Numbered from the stretch's first letter, positions 9,723-18,930 are shown. The stretch: DNA of 64,000 nucleotides from Pseudomonas fluorescens (GCF_902497875.1 NZ_CABVHY010000011.1:62001-126000), one strand, 5' to 3'. The notes: generated by a model not told the origin, from the letters alone. Translations and numbers: made by a program.

Positions 9723-11261
9723 ATGCCCACTTCTACCTTGCCTACGCCCCCTCTTGCCGAGGTCTACGATATCGCCGTCATCGGTGGCGGGATTAACGGC
9801 GTCGGGATTGCAGCTGATGCCGCCGGTCGCGGCCTGTCGGTGTTCCTTTGCGAAAAGGACGACCTGGCCAGCCACACCTCGTCGGCCAGCAGCAAGCTGA
9901 TTCACGGCGGCCTGCGCTACCTCGAACATTACGAATTCCGCCTGGTGCGCGAAGCCCTGGCCGAACGCGAAGTGCTGTTGGCCAAAGCCCCGCACATCGT
10001 CAAACCGATGCGTTTCGTGCTGCCGCACCGCCCGCACCTGCGTCCGGCCTGGATGATCCGTGCCGGCCTGTTCCTTTATGACCACCTGGGCAAGCGGGAA
10101 AAACTCGCCGGTTCCAAGAGTGTGAAATTCGGTGCCGACAGCCCGCTCAAGGCAGAAATCAGCAAAGGCTTCGAATACTCCGATTGCTGGGTCGATGACG
10201 CCCGCCTGGTGGTTCTGAACGCCATGGCCGCCCGCGAAAAAGGCGCTCATGTTCACACCCAGACCCGCTGTGTCAGCGCCCGTCGCAGCAAAGGCATGTG
10301 GCAGCTGAACCTGGAACGCAGCGACGGCAGTCTGTTCTCGATCCGCGCCAAAGCGCTAGTGAATGCGGCCGGCCCTTGGGTCGCCAAATTCATCCGTGAT
10401 GACCTGAAGCTGGAATCGCCGTACGGCATCCGCCTGATCCAGGGCAGCCACCTGATCGTGCCGAAACTCTATGACGCGCCGAATGCTTTCATTCTGCAGA
10501 ACGAAGACCAGCGCATCGTGTTCGCTATTCCGTACCTGAACCATTTCACCCTGATTGGTACCACCGACCGCGAATACACCGGCGACCCGGCCAAAGTGAC
10601 GATCACCGAAGGCGAAACCGATTACCTGCTCAAGGTGGTCAACGCACACTTCACGAAGCGACTGAGCCGCGAGGACATCCTGCACAGTTATTCCGGCGTT
10701 CGCCCCCTGTGTAACGACGAATCCGACAACCCTTCGGCCGTGACCCGCGACTACACCCTGGCCTTGTCCGGCAGTGCTACAGAAGCGCCGTTGCTGTCGG
10801 TATTCGGGGGCAAGCTGACGACTTATCGCAAACTGGCTGAATCGGCCCTGGCACAACTGGCGCCGTTCTTTAAAGGCATCAAGCCGAGCTGGACCGCGCA
10901 ATCGACCCTGCCCGGTGGCGAAGACATGACCACCCCGCAGGCATTGAGCTCGCTGATCCGCGACAAATTCGACTGGGTGCCGACTGAAATCGCCAACCGT
11001 TGGGCCACCACTTATGGCAGCCGCACCTGGCGCATGCTGGAAGGCGTGCAAAAACTGAGCGATCTGGGCGAACACATCGGCGGCGGGCTCTATACCCGCG
11101 AAGTCGATTACCTGTGCAGCGAAGAGTGGGCGACCACAGCGCACGACATTCTGTGGCGTCGCAGCAAGCTGGGGTTGTTCACCACCCCGGCGGAGCAGGA
11201 AAAACTCAAGGATTACCTGAACAAGGTCATACAGAACCGCAGCAAGATCCAAGCGGCCTGA
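9723..11261 (+). CDS. glpD: Aerobic glycerol-3-phosphate dehydrogenase
   Basis: GlpD is a membrane-associated FAD enzyme that oxidises glycerol 3-phosphate to dihydroxyacetone phosphate and passes electrons to ubiquinone. The 512-residue product from ATG 9723 (MPTSTLPTPP) has the FAD-binding GGGINGVGIAADAAGRG, the substrate region SSASSKLIHGGLRYLEHYE, and the usual C-terminal domain. An in-frame ATG at 9681 overlaps the operators and lacks a ribosome site, whereas GAGG precedes 9723. Tandem GlpR-like sites lie just upstream and a strong terminator just downstream, making glpD its own transcription unit. Confidence 0.97.
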   Translation: MPTSTLPTPPLAEVYDIAVIGGGINGVGIAADAAGRGLSVFLCEKDDLASHTSSASSKLIHGGLRYLEHYEFRLVREALAEREVLLAKAPHIVKPMRFVLPHRPHLRPAWMIRAGLFLYDHLGKREKLAGSKSVKFGADSPLKAEISKGFEYSDCWVDDARLVVLNAMAAREKGAHVHTQTRCVSARRSKGMWQLNLERSDGSLFSIRAKALVNAAGPWVAKFIRDDLKLESPYGIRLIQGSHLIVPKLYDAPNAFILQNEDQRIVFAIPYLNHFTLIGTTDREYTGDPAKVTITEGETDYLLKVVNAHFTKRLSREDILHSYSGVRPLCNDESDNPSAVTRDYTLALSGSATEAPLLSVFGGKLTTYRKLAESALAQLAPFFKGIKPSWTAQSTLPGGEDMTTPQALSSLIRDKFDWVPTEIANRWATTYGSRTWRMLEGVQKLSDLGEHIGGGLYTREVDYLCSEEWATTAHDILWRRSKLGLFTTPAEQEKLKDYLNKVIQNRSKIQAA

Positions 11262-11282
11262 TCGGGAATCCGGTTAAAGCCA

Positions 11283-11315
11283 AGCCCCTGAATCTCACGA
11301 TTCAGGGGCTTTTTG
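11283..11315 (+). terminator. Rho-independent terminator of glpD
   Basis: Perfect 11-bp arms (AGCCCCTGAAT at 11283-11293, and its complement at 11300-11310) enclose a 6-nt loop and are followed by a run of T. It lies 22 bp after the glpD stop. Confidence 0.9.
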
Positions 11316-11340
11316 CATTCTGTCATCCACCCCATATCCA

Positions 11341-11444
11341 TGTGGGAGCGAACCTGCTCCGGGCGGCGTTCCGACGAAAGCGGAGTGTCAGGCAACATCA
11401 ATGTTGGATCTGTTGGCCTCATCGCGAGCAGCCTCGCTCCCACA
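11341..11444. repeat. REP doublet (family D: TGTGGGAGCGAACCTGCTC type)
   Basis: TGTGGGAGCGA at the left faces its complement TCGCTCCCACA at the right across about 80 bp, with CGCGAGCAGCC in the right arm. Related elements lie at 20,111-20,187 and, as a single unit, at 23,821-23,851. It sits between the glpD terminator and the aat promoter. Confidence 0.8.
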
Positions 11445-11472
11445 GGGGGTATGTGCCAGGCATGAGATTACA

Positions 11473-11486
11473 TTCGGTTTTCCGAA
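11473..11486. promoter_or_regulatory. AauR-type upstream activating palindrome 1
   Basis: TTCGGTTTTCCGAA is a perfect palindrome and fits TTCGGNNNNCCGAA, the motif I recall being reported for AauR of P. putida. It lies about 110 bp upstream of a sigma54-type promoter, the normal distance for an enhancer-binding protein. Confidence 0.65.
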
Positions 11487-11503
11487 CACGACTTGCCGGT
11501 CGA

Positions 11504-11517
11504 TTCGGTTAACCGGA
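11504..11517. promoter_or_regulatory. AauR-type upstream activating palindrome 2
   Basis: TTCGGTTAACCGGA differs from the TTCGGNNNNCCGAA pattern at one base. Its centre is 31 bp (about three helical turns) from that of palindrome 1, as expected for cooperative dimers. Confidence 0.55.
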
Positions 11518-11593
11518 TTATCCAGAACCCATTTCTTCGCCATAAATATTTAATCCCCTAATAAATCAAGGCTTTGACCAAATACGCCTGGCC

Positions 11594-11609
11594 TGGCACG
11601 ACTCATGCT
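11594..11609 (+). promoter_or_regulatory. Sigma54 (RpoN) -24/-12 promoter of aatJ
   Basis: TGGCAC, five bases, then ATGCT matches TGGCAC-N5-TTGCW with one mismatch and the correct GG/GC spacing. It lies about 115 bp before aatJ and about 80-120 bp after two AauR-like palindromes. The aauR gene in the same cluster encodes a sigma54-dependent activator. Confidence 0.75.
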
Positions 11610-11724
11610 CTACACTCTTGGACGAATGCCTGATGCGCCACCCCATCAGGAGCCTCAAGGCATTTGCAGTACAGAAGGGCCAATGAACTGGCCCCATATA
11701 AAAACAATGTCGAGGAAAATTTTG

Positions 11725-12639
11725 ATGCGCATCGTTCCCCATCTTCTGGGCGCAGCTATCGCTGTTGCTCTGATCAGCACTCCAGTTTTCGCAGCCGAGC
11801 TCACCGGCACACTGAAGAAGATCAAAGAGTCCGGCACCATCACCCTCGGGCATCGTGACGCTTCCATTCCGTTTTCCTACATCGCGGACGCTTCCGGCAA
11901 ACCGGTTGGTTACTCTCACGATATCCAGCTGAAAATCGTCGAAGCCATCAAGAAAGACCTGGGCATGCCGGACCTCAAGGTCAACTACAACCTGGTCACT
12001 TCGCAAACCCGTATCCCGCTGGTGCAGAACGGCACCGTGGACGTCGAGTGCGGCTCCACCACCAACAACGTCGAGCGTCAGCAGCAAGTTGCCTTCTCCG
12101 TCGGCATCTTCGAAATCGGTACCAAGCTGCTGGCGAAGAAAGACTCCCCATACAAAGACTTCGCCGACCTCAAAGGCAAGAACGTCGTGACCACCGCCGG
12201 CACCACGTCCGAGCGCATCCTCAAGTCGATGAACGCCGACAAGCAGATGGGCATGAACGTTATCTCGGCCAAGGACCACGGCGAATCCTTCCAGATGCTG
12301 GAAAGCGGCCGCGCGGTTGCCTTCATGATGGACGACGCACTGCTCGCCGGTGAAATGGCCAAGGCCAAGAAACCCACCGACTGGGTCGTGACCGGTACGC
12401 CACAGTCCTTTGAAGTCTACGGCTGCATGGTCCGCAAGGGCGACGAGCCGTTCAAGAAAGCCGTCGACGACGCCATCGTCGCGACCTACAAGTCTGGCGA
12501 AATCAACAAGATCTACGAAAAGTGGTTCATGCAGCCAATCCCGCCTAAGAACTTGAACCTGATGTTCCCGATGAGCGAAGAGCTCAAGGCCCTGATCGCC
12601 AATCCGACCGATAAAGCGGCTGACGAAAAGAAATCCTGA
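11725..12639 (+). CDS. aatJ: Glutamate/aspartate ABC transporter, periplasmic binding protein
   Basis: This 304-residue solute-binding protein captures acidic amino acids in the periplasm for the AatQMP importer. A signal peptide (MRIVPHLLGAAIAVALIS, cleavage likely after VFA) precedes a family 3 binding domain (TLGHRDASIPFSY, DVECGSTTNNVERQ). The start at 11725 has GAGGA about 9 nt upstream; in-frame ATGs farther up have no such site and would mask the signal peptide. It is the first gene of the aat operon behind a sigma54 promoter. A strong hairpin after the stop probably boosts its expression over the permease genes. The name follows the P. aeruginosa/P. putida cluster. Confidence 0.93.
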   Translation: MRIVPHLLGAAIAVALISTPVFAAELTGTLKKIKESGTITLGHRDASIPFSYIADASGKPVGYSHDIQLKIVEAIKKDLGMPDLKVNYNLVTSQTRIPLVQNGTVDVECGSTTNNVERQQQVAFSVGIFEIGTKLLAKKDSPYKDFADLKGKNVVTTAGTTSERILKSMNADKQMGMNVISAKDHGESFQMLESGRAVAFMMDDALLAGEMAKAKKPTDWVVTGTPQSFEVYGCMVRKGDEPFKKAVDDAIVATYKSGEINKIYEKWFMQPIPPKNLNLMFPMSEELKALIANPTDKAADEKKS

Positions 12640-12656
12640 TTTCTGACTAACCTTAT

Positions 12657-12686
12657 CTCCTGAGAGGGCCACTGCCCTTTCAGGAG
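12657..12686 (+). promoter_or_regulatory. Intercistronic hairpin after aatJ
   Basis: Arms 12657-12669 and 12674-12686 pair over 13 positions (one G-U pair) around a 4-nt loop, without a T run. Such structures after binding-protein genes usually protect the upstream message from 3' decay or attenuate read-through. Confidence 0.6.
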
Positions 12687-12830
12687 GTGGTCACTCCCTG
12701 CTGGCATTTTTGGAAACACTCGAACCGGTGATTGTCGAGCCGCTCGGGTGTGCCTGACCGTCAAGGTCGGGCGGGAATGGATCTTCCCCTGGCGGGTACT
12801 TGTACATCGATTGATCTGAGGGGAGACCCT

Positions 12831-13577
12831 ATGAATTACAACTGGGACTGGAGCGTGTTCTTCAAGTCCACCGGCGTGGGCAGCGAGACCTATCTCGACT
12901 GGTACGTCACCGGTTTGGGCTGGACCATCGCCATCGCCATCGTGGCCTGGATCATTGCCTTGCTGCTGGGCTCGATTCTGGGCGTCATGCGCACCGTACC
13001 GAATCGTCTCGTATCGGGCATCGCGACCTGCTACGTGGAACTCTTCCGTAACGTGCCGCTGCTGGTTCAGCTGTTCATCTGGTACTTCCTGGTACCGGAT
13101 CTGCTGCCGCAAAACCTGCAGGACTGGTACAAGCAGGACCTGAACCCGACCACCTCCGCCTACCTGAGCGTCGTCGTCTGCCTGGGCCTGTTCACCGCCG
13201 CACGGGTTTGCGAACAAGTGCGTACCGGTATCCAGGCGCTGCCGCGTGGCCAGGAATCAGCCGCCCGCGCCATGGGTTTCAAGCTGCCACAGGTCTACTG
13301 GAATGTGCTTCTGCCCCAGGCCTACCGGATCATCATTCCGCCGCTCACCTCGGAATTTCTCAACGTCTTCAAGAACTCCTCCGTGGCCTCGCTGATCGGC
13401 CTGATGGAGCTGCTCGCGCAGACCAAACAGACCGCCGAGTTCTCCGCCAACCTGTTCGAAGCCTTCACCCTGGCAACCCTGATCTACTTCACGCTGAACA
13501 TGGGCCTGATGTTGCTGATGCGCATGGTCGAGAAGAAAGTCGCGGTACCGGGCCTGATTTCCCTGGGGGGTAAATAA
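12831..13577 (+). CDS. aatQ: Glutamate/aspartate ABC transporter permease
   Basis: This 248-residue inner-membrane subunit of the HisM/GltJ family forms half of the transport channel. It shows several hydrophobic helices and the EAA-type coupling loop (LPRGQESAARAMGFKLPQVY). GAGGGGA precedes ATG 12831; an open frame extending upstream to 12732 has no transporter features. Its stop codon overlaps the start of aatM by one base. It follows aatJ after a 190-bp gap containing a hairpin. Confidence 0.93.
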   Translation: MNYNWDWSVFFKSTGVGSETYLDWYVTGLGWTIAIAIVAWIIALLLGSILGVMRTVPNRLVSGIATCYVELFRNVPLLVQLFIWYFLVPDLLPQNLQDWYKQDLNPTTSAYLSVVVCLGLFTAARVCEQVRTGIQALPRGQESAARAMGFKLPQVYWNVLLPQAYRIIIPPLTSEFLNVFKNSSVASLIGLMELLAQTKQTAEFSANLFEAFTLATLIYFTLNMGLMLLMRMVEKKVAVPGLISLGGK

Positions 13578-14248
13578 TGGACTTCGATTTCAGTGGAATC
13601 CTCCAGGCCACGCCGGGCCTGTGGAACGGCATGGTAATGACCCTCAAGCTGATGGCCATGGGCGTTGTCGGCGGGATCATCCTCGGCACGATCCTGGCGC
13701 TGATGCGCCTGTCTCACAACAAATGGCTGTCGAACATTGCCGGCGCCTACGTTAACTACTTCCGCTCGATCCCGCTGCTGCTGGTCATTACCTGGTTCTA
13801 CCTGGCGGTGCCGTTCGTGCTGCGCTGGATCACCGGCGAAGACACCCCGATCGGCGCGTTCGCCTCGTGCATCGTGGCCTTCATGATGTTCGAAGCGGCG
13901 TACTTCTGCGAAATCGTCCGGGCCGGCGTGCAGTCGATTCCCAAGGGCCAGATGGGCGCTGCCCAGGCGTTGGGCATGAGCTACGGGCAGATGATGCGCC
14001 TGATCATCCTGCCGCAAGCGTTTCGCAAGATGACCCCGTTGCTGCTGCAACAGAGCATCATCCTGTTTCAGGACACCTCGTTGGTCTACGCGGTCGGCCT
14101 GGTGGATTTCCTCAATGCTTCGCGCGCCAGTGGCGACATTATCGGCCGCTCCAATGAGTTCCTGGTCTTCGCAGGTCTGGTGTATTTTATAATCAGCTTT
14201 GCCGCCTCGCAGCTGGTCAAGCGTCTGCAAAAAAGGTTTGCCGTATGA
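13577..14248 (+). CDS. aatM: Glutamate/aspartate ABC transporter permease
   Basis: This 223-residue GltK-like inner-membrane protein is the second half of the channel. It has an EAA loop ([20 protein letters not shown]) and five or so hydrophobic helices. Start and stop overlap with its neighbours (TAATG at the start, ATGA at the end), showing tight translational coupling for equal stoichiometry with AatQ and AatP. Confidence 0.93.
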   Translation: MDFDFSGILQATPGLWNGMVMTLKLMAMGVVGGIILGTILALMRLSHNKWLSNIAGAYVNYFRSIPLLLVITWFYLAVPFVLRWITGEDTPIGAFASCIVAFMMFEAAYFCEIVRAGVQSIPKGQMGAAQALGMSYGQMMRLIILPQAFRKMTPLLLQQSIILFQDTSLVYAVGLVDFLNASRASGDIIGRSNEFLVFAGLVYFIISFAASQLVKRLQKRFAV

Positions 14249-14979
14249 TCTCTATCAAGAATATCAACAAGTGGTATGGCGACTTCCAGGTACTGACTGA
14301 TTGCAGCACCGAGGTCAAAAAAGGCGAAGTGATTGTGGTGTGCGGGCCGTCCGGCTCCGGCAAATCCACCTTGATCAAGTGCGTCAACGCCCTGGAACCG
14401 TTCCAGAAAGGCGACGTGGTGGTCGACGGCACCTCCATTGCCGACCCGAAAACCGATCTGCCAAAGCTGCGTTCGCGGGTTGGCATGGTGTTCCAGCATT
14501 TCGAACTGTTCCCGCACCTGAGCATCATGGAAAACCTGACCATCGCACAGATCAAGGTGCTGGGTCGCAGCCAGGACGAAGCCAACAAGAAAGCCCTGCA
14601 GCTGCTCGAACGCGTGGGTCTTTCGGCCCATGCCAAAAAGCATCCCGGGCAACTCTCTGGTGGCCAGCAACAGCGTGTGGCGATTGCCCGCGCGCTGGCG
14701 ATGGACCCGATCGTCATGCTGTTCGACGAACCGACCTCGGCGCTGGACCCGGAGATGGTCAACGAAGTACTCGACGTGATGGTGCAGCTGGCTCACGAAG
14801 GCATGACCATGATGTGCGTGACCCACGAAATGGGTTTCGCGCGCAAAGTGGCGGACCGGGTGATCTTCATGGACCAGGGCAAGATCATCGAAGACTGCAA
14901 GAAAGAAGAATTCTTCGGTGACATCAACGCCCGCTCCGAACGTGCCCAGCACTTCCTTGAGAAGATTCTGCAGCACTAA
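14245..14979 (+). CDS. aatP: Glutamate/aspartate ABC transporter ATPase
   Basis: This 244-residue cytoplasmic ATPase of the GlnQ/GltL type powers acidic amino acid import. Walker A ([10 protein letters not shown]), signature ([16 protein letters not shown]), Walker B ([14 protein letters not shown]) and the switch histidine in VTHEMGFAR are intact. It overlaps aatM by four bases. A REP doublet separates it from the sensor kinase gene. In P. aeruginosa, from memory, ggt and ansB lie at this point; here they are absent. Confidence 0.95.
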   Translation: MISIKNINKWYGDFQVLTDCSTEVKKGEVIVVCGPSGSGKSTLIKCVNALEPFQKGDVVVDGTSIADPKTDLPKLRSRVGMVFQHFELFPHLSIMENLTIAQIKVLGRSQDEANKKALQLLERVGLSAHAKKHPGQLSGGQQQRVAIARALAMDPIVMLFDEPTSALDPEMVNEVLDVMVQLAHEGMTMMCVTHEMGFARKVADRVIFMDQGKIIEDCKKEEFFGDINARSERAQHFLEKILQH

Positions 14980-14998
14980 AAGCTACACGGCCGCCCCT

Positions 14999-15102
14999 GT
15001 AGGAGCTGCCGCAGGCTGCGATCTTTTGATGTTGGCGCCAGTTCAGGCAACGATTTGCCTGCTGAACAGATCAAAAGATCGCAGCCTGCGGCAGCTCCTA
15101 CA
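14999..15102. repeat. REP doublet (family A)
   Basis: TGTAGGAGCTGCCGCAGGCTG and onward at 14999-15030 faces its near-perfect complement at 15069-15102. It sits between aatP and aauS and could fold into a stem of about 30 bp, acting as a transcript boundary. Confidence 0.9.
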
Positions 15103-15148
15103 CGGGATTCTCGGGGCTTGTAGTTCTGGTTGACCCAAGGCATCTGTG

Positions 15149-17050
15149 ATGAAATGCGACCCCACTCTTTATCGCGCCGCGCCGCCATCACTTGCCGTGA
15201 AACCCCGCCTGATTCGCCATCTGTTCCTGCCGCCACTGGTCATCGCGTTGATGATCGGCTTGGGTTATCTCGGCTTCTGGATCAGCGAACATTATGGAAT
15301 CCGCACCCTCAGCGAGAACGGCGAGCGTCAACTGGAACTGCACGCCCGCGCCGTCGAAAGCGAAATCAGCAAGTACACCTACCTGCCCAGCCTGCTGGAA
15401 CTTGAATCCAGTGTCTCGAAGCTGCTGGCCGACCCGTCCCCGGAACACCGGCAGACGGTCAATGATTACCTCGAAGGCCTGAACCGGCGCAGCCGCAGTC
15501 GGGCCATCTACGTTATGGATACCACCGGCCGGGTCATGGCCACGAGTAACTGGCGTGACTTCGACAGTTATCTGGGTGAAGACCTGTCCTTCCGCGCCTA
15601 TTTCCAGAACGCCGTGCGCGGTCAGCCAGGGCGCTTCTATGGGATCGGCAGCACCAGTGGCGAACCCGGTTACTACCTGGCCCACGGCCTGGAAGAACAA
15701 GGCAAGATCATCGGCGTCGCAGTGGTCAAAGTGCGCCTCGAAGCCATGGAAGAACGCTGGCAACGGGCGCGTCTGGAGGCCTTCGTCAGTGACGAGAACG
15801 GTATCATCATCTTGTCCAGTGACCCGGCGCGAAGACTCAAGGCGGTCCGCCCGCTCAGTGACGATACCAAGGAGCGCCTGGCGCGTAGCCTGCAATACTA
15901 CTGGTTCCCGCTTAACGAACTGCAGCCGTTGGCCCGCGAGCACTTGGCCGAAGGTGTCGAAAAGCTGACCTTTCCGGCCAACACCGAACTGGAGTCGGAC
16001 GAACAGGCAATCAGCTACCTGTCGCAGACCCGACCGTTGAGAGATACACCCTGGAACTTCACCCTGCTGACGCCCCTGCAGGACCTGCGTCGCGAAGCCA
16101 TCAATCAGGGCATCCTGGTGGCAGTGGCGTTTGCCCTGGTGGCGTTTTTGCTGATTGCCTGGAACGAACGGCGCAAGGTCATCGCCACCCGCCTCGCCGC
16201 CCGCGAAGCCCTGCAGGAAGCCAACAATCAACTGGAGCGCAAAATCGCCGACCGCACGGCCGACCTGCGCGCCAGCAACGAACGGCTCAAGGGGCAGATT
16301 CGCGAACGTCGGCAAGCCGAAGAAACCTTGCGCCGGGCCCAGGATGAACTGGTGCAGGCCGGCAAGTTGGCGGCCATCGGCCAAATGTCCACCAGCATCG
16401 CCCACGAACTGAACCAGCCACTGGCGGCCCTGCGCACGCTGTCGGGCAATACCGTGCGCTTTCTTGAGCGCGGCGCGCTGGACACCGCCAGTGCCAACCT
16501 CAAGACCATCAACGAGCTGATCGACCGCATGGGCCGCATCACCGCCAGCTTGCGCTCCTTTGCCCGCCGCGGCGATGACCAGGGCCAGGCCAGCCTCGGC
16601 AAGGCCATCGACGCCGCCTTGCAATTACTCGGCGGTCGTCTGGAGAGCAGCAAGCTGCAACTGCATCGCGATTTCAGTGACGTGCAGGTGCAGATCGATC
16701 AGACCCGGCTGGAACAGATTCTGGTCAACCTGATCGGCAACGCCCTGGATGCCATGCAGGCGCAACCATTGCCAGAGTTGTGGCTGGAAGGCGAAACCAG
16801 CGACGGCAAATACCGCCTGCGAGTGCGCGACAACGGCCACGGCATTGACGCCGAGACACGCAAGCATCTGTTCGAACCCTTCTTCACCACCAAGCCCGGC
16901 GAACAAGGGCTGGGCCTGGGCCTGACGCTATCGGCAAGCCTGGCCACGGCCACCGGCGGTAATCTGGGCGTCGAACACCCGGCCAGCGGTGGTACCGCCT
17001 TCGTCCTCAGTTTACCGTTGGTAAGCCCTACTCAAGTCGAGCCGCTATGA
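15149..17050 (+). CDS. aauS: Membrane histidine kinase for acidic amino acids
   Basis: This DctB-like sensor has about 633 residues. One transmembrane helix (about 24-46) and a second (about 312-334) flank a large periplasmic sensor of the double-PAS kind. A coiled coil and then the kinase core follow: H-box IAHELNQPLAALR with the phosphorylated His near 419, N-box NLIGNALDAM, DNGHGI, FEPFFTTK and GLGLGLT. In Pseudomonas, AauS senses glutamate and aspartate and phosphorylates AauR. A GTG at 15146 lies next to ATG 15149; CAAGG suits the ATG. Its stop overlaps the aauR start by four bases. Confidence 0.9.
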   Translation: MKCDPTLYRAAPPSLAVKPRLIRHLFLPPLVIALMIGLGYLGFWISEHYGIRTLSENGERQLELHARAVESEISKYTYLPSLLELESSVSKLLADPSPEHRQTVNDYLEGLNRRSRSRAIYVMDTTGRVMATSNWRDFDSYLGEDLSFRAYFQNAVRGQPGRFYGIGSTSGEPGYYLAHGLEEQGKIIGVAVVKVRLEAMEERWQRARLEAFVSDENGIIILSSDPARRLKAVRPLSDDTKERLARSLQYYWFPLNELQPLAREHLAEGVEKLTFPANTELESDEQAISYLSQTRPLRDTPWNFTLLTPLQDLRREAINQGILVAVAFALVAFLLIAWNERRKVIATRLAAREALQEANNQLERKIADRTADLRASNERLKGQIRERRQAEETLRRAQDELVQAGKLAAIGQMSTSIAHELNQPLAALRTLSGNTVRFLERGALDTASANLKTINELIDRMGRITASLRSFARRGDDQGQASLGKAIDAALQLLGGRLESSKLQLHRDFSDVQVQIDQTRLEQILVNLIGNALDAMQAQPLPELWLEGETSDGKYRLRVRDNGHGIDAETRKHLFEPFFTTKPGEQGLGLGLTLSASLATATGGNLGVEHPASGGTAFVLSLPLVSPTQVEPL

Positions 17051-18372
17051 ATACCGACCTCACCGTGCTGATCGTCGAAGATGATCCCCATGTCCTGCTC
17101 GGCTGCCAGCAAGCCCTGAGCCTGGAAGATATCCCCTGCGTGGGTGTCGGCAGCGCCGAGGAAGCCCTGGCGCAAGTCGGCGACAACTTTGCCGGGATCG
17201 TCATCAGCGACATTCGCTTGCCGGGCATCGATGGCCTGGAACTGCTGACCCGCCTCAAGGCCCGTGACCGTAGCTTGCCGGTGGTGTTGATCACCGGCCA
17301 TGGCGATATTTCCATGGCGGTCGGGGCCATGCAGAAAGGCGCCTATGACTTCATGGAGAAACCCTTCTCTCCCGAGCGTCTGGTGGACGTCGCCCGGCGT
17401 GCCCTGGAACAACGCAGCCTGGCCCGCGAGGTCTGGTCGCTGCGTCGACAGCTGGCCGAGCGCGACTCGCTGGAAGGCCGCATCATCGGGCGCTCGCCGG
17501 CCATGCAAAACTTGCGTGAGCTGATCGCCAACGTCGCCGACACCTCGGCCAACGTACTGATCGAAGGCGAGACCGGCACCGGCAAGGAACTGGTCGCGCG
17601 CTGCCTGCATGATTTCAGCCGGCGTCAGTCCGCGCAATTCGTCGCATTGAACTGCGGCGGCCTGCCGGAAAATCTGTTCGAGAGTGAAATCTTCGGCCAT
17701 GAAGCCAATGCCTTTACCGGCGCTGGCAAACGACGAATCGGCAAAATCGAGCACGCCCATGGCGGTACACTGTTCCTCGATGAAGTGGAAAGCATGCCGC
17801 TGAACCTGCAGATCAAACTGTTGCGGGTCTTGCAGGAAAGAACCCTGGAACGCCTCGGTTCGAACCAGAGCGTGGCCGTCGACTGCCGGGTGATTGCCGC
17901 GACAAAATCCGATCTGGATGAGTTGAGTAAAGCCAGCCAGTTCCGCAGCGACCTCTATTACCGACTGAACGTGGTAACCCTGGAACTGCCACCGCTGCGC
18001 GAACGCCGTGAAGATATCCTGCAATTGTTCGAACACTTCCTGCAGCAATCATCTCTGCGCTTTGACCGCACCGCGCCGGAACTGGACAACCAGACCCTGT
18101 CGAACCTGATGAGCCACGACTGGCCGGGCAACGTGCGTGAATTGCGTAACGTCGCCGAACGTTTTGCCCTCGGCCTGCCTGCTTTCAAAAAGTCCGGCAG
18201 CAATGCCAGCCAGGGTTTGGGTTTTGCCGAAGCGGTCGAGGCTTTCGAACGCAACCTGCTCAACGATGCCTTGCAGCGCAGCGGCGGCAACCTGACCCAA
18301 GCCAGCCTGGAACTGGGCATGGCCAAGACCACGCTGTTCGACAAGGTCAAAAAATACGGCTTGAACCACTAA
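17047..18372 (+). CDS. aauR: Sigma54-dependent response regulator for acidic amino acid uptake
   Basis: This 441-residue NtrC-family activator has a receiver domain (phosphoacceptor D55 in ISDIRLPG), a central AAA+ domain (Walker A GETGTGKE, NAFTGA loop that contacts sigma54, GGTLFLDE) and a Fis-type helix-turn-helix at the C-terminus (LTQASLELGMAKTTLFDKVKKY). The loop begins with Asn where many relatives have Gly, which I believe is common in DctD-like proteins. It overlaps aauS. Two palindromes and a sigma54 promoter before aatJ are its likely targets, which closes a loop within the cluster. Confidence 0.92.
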   Translation: MNTDLTVLIVEDDPHVLLGCQQALSLEDIPCVGVGSAEEALAQVGDNFAGIVISDIRLPGIDGLELLTRLKARDRSLPVVLITGHGDISMAVGAMQKGAYDFMEKPFSPERLVDVARRALEQRSLAREVWSLRRQLAERDSLEGRIIGRSPAMQNLRELIANVADTSANVLIEGETGTGKELVARCLHDFSRRQSAQFVALNCGGLPENLFESEIFGHEANAFTGAGKRRIGKIEHAHGGTLFLDEVESMPLNLQIKLLRVLQERTLERLGSNQSVAVDCRVIAATKSDLDELSKASQFRSDLYYRLNVVTLELPPLRERREDILQLFEHFLQQSSLRFDRTAPELDNQTLSNLMSHDWPGNVRELRNVAERFALGLPAFKKSGSNASQGLGFAEAVEAFERNLLNDALQRSGGNLTQASLELGMAKTTLFDKVKKYGLNH

Positions 18373-18393
18373 CCCTGTGCCTGCGAGAAGCCT

Positions 18394-18732
18394 GTGGATT
18401 TATTGTTGAAAGCTGCATTGGGCGCCGCCGTGGTGGTCATTCTGGCCGCCCTGGCGAAAACCAGAAACTATTACATCGCCGGGCTGGTGCCGCTGTTTCC
18501 GACCTTTGCGCTGATCGCCCACTACATCGTCGGCAAGGGTCGCTCGCTGGACGACCTGAAGACCACCATCGTGTTTGGCATGTGGTCGATCATTCCCTAC
18601 TTCGTTTACCTGGCGACCTTGTATGTGATGGTCGATCGTTTGCGTCTGGAGCTATCGTTGGCGGTTGCCACCGTGGCGTGGTTGATGGCGGCGACGGTGT
18701 TGGTGACGGTTTGGGTGCGGTTGCACGCCTGA
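18394..18732 (+). CDS. glpM: GlpM family membrane protein
   Basis: This is a 112-residue inner-membrane protein with about four hydrophobic segments and the hallmark RNYYIAGLVPLFPTFALIAHY. GlpM was named in P. aeruginosa for its position beside glpD and an effect on alginate production; its biochemical role is not known. The start is GTG at 18394, preceded by GCGAGAAG. It follows aauR by 21 bp, so it may be read with the aau genes. Here it is separated from glpD by about 7 kb of the aat-aau cluster. Confidence 0.85.
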   Translation: MDLLLKAALGAAVVVILAALAKTRNYYIAGLVPLFPTFALIAHYIVGKGRSLDDLKTTIVFGMWSIIPYFVYLATLYVMVDRLRLELSLAVATVAWLMAATVLVTVWVRLHA

Positions 18733-18755
18733 CCTGGCCGCTCCGCAATCCCCCA

Positions 18756-18914
18756 GTGGCGAGGGAGCTTGCTCCCGCCGGCCGGTCCGCGCTCGGGCGC
18801 AGCAGTCGTAAAACCGTGGAATGCGGTGCGCCTTAAGAAATGGGATTGCAGGTTTTAGGGCCGCTGCGCGCCCCAGCGGGGCGGTGCGGCGTTCCGACAA
18901 GCTCCCTCGCCACA
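18756..18914. repeat. REP doublet (family C: GTGGCGAGGGAGCTTGCTCCC type)
   Basis: GTGGCGAGGGAGCTTG at the left faces CAAGCTCCCTCGCCAC at the right, with inner arms around GGGCGCAGCAGTCGTAAAA and GGGCCGCTGCGCGCCC. The form matches REPIN elements of P. fluorescens. Other copies lie at 42,611, 43,359 and 61,252. It lies between convergent glpM and the hydrolase gene. Confidence 0.9.
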
Positions 18915-18930
18915 AAGTGCCCGCCAGGCC

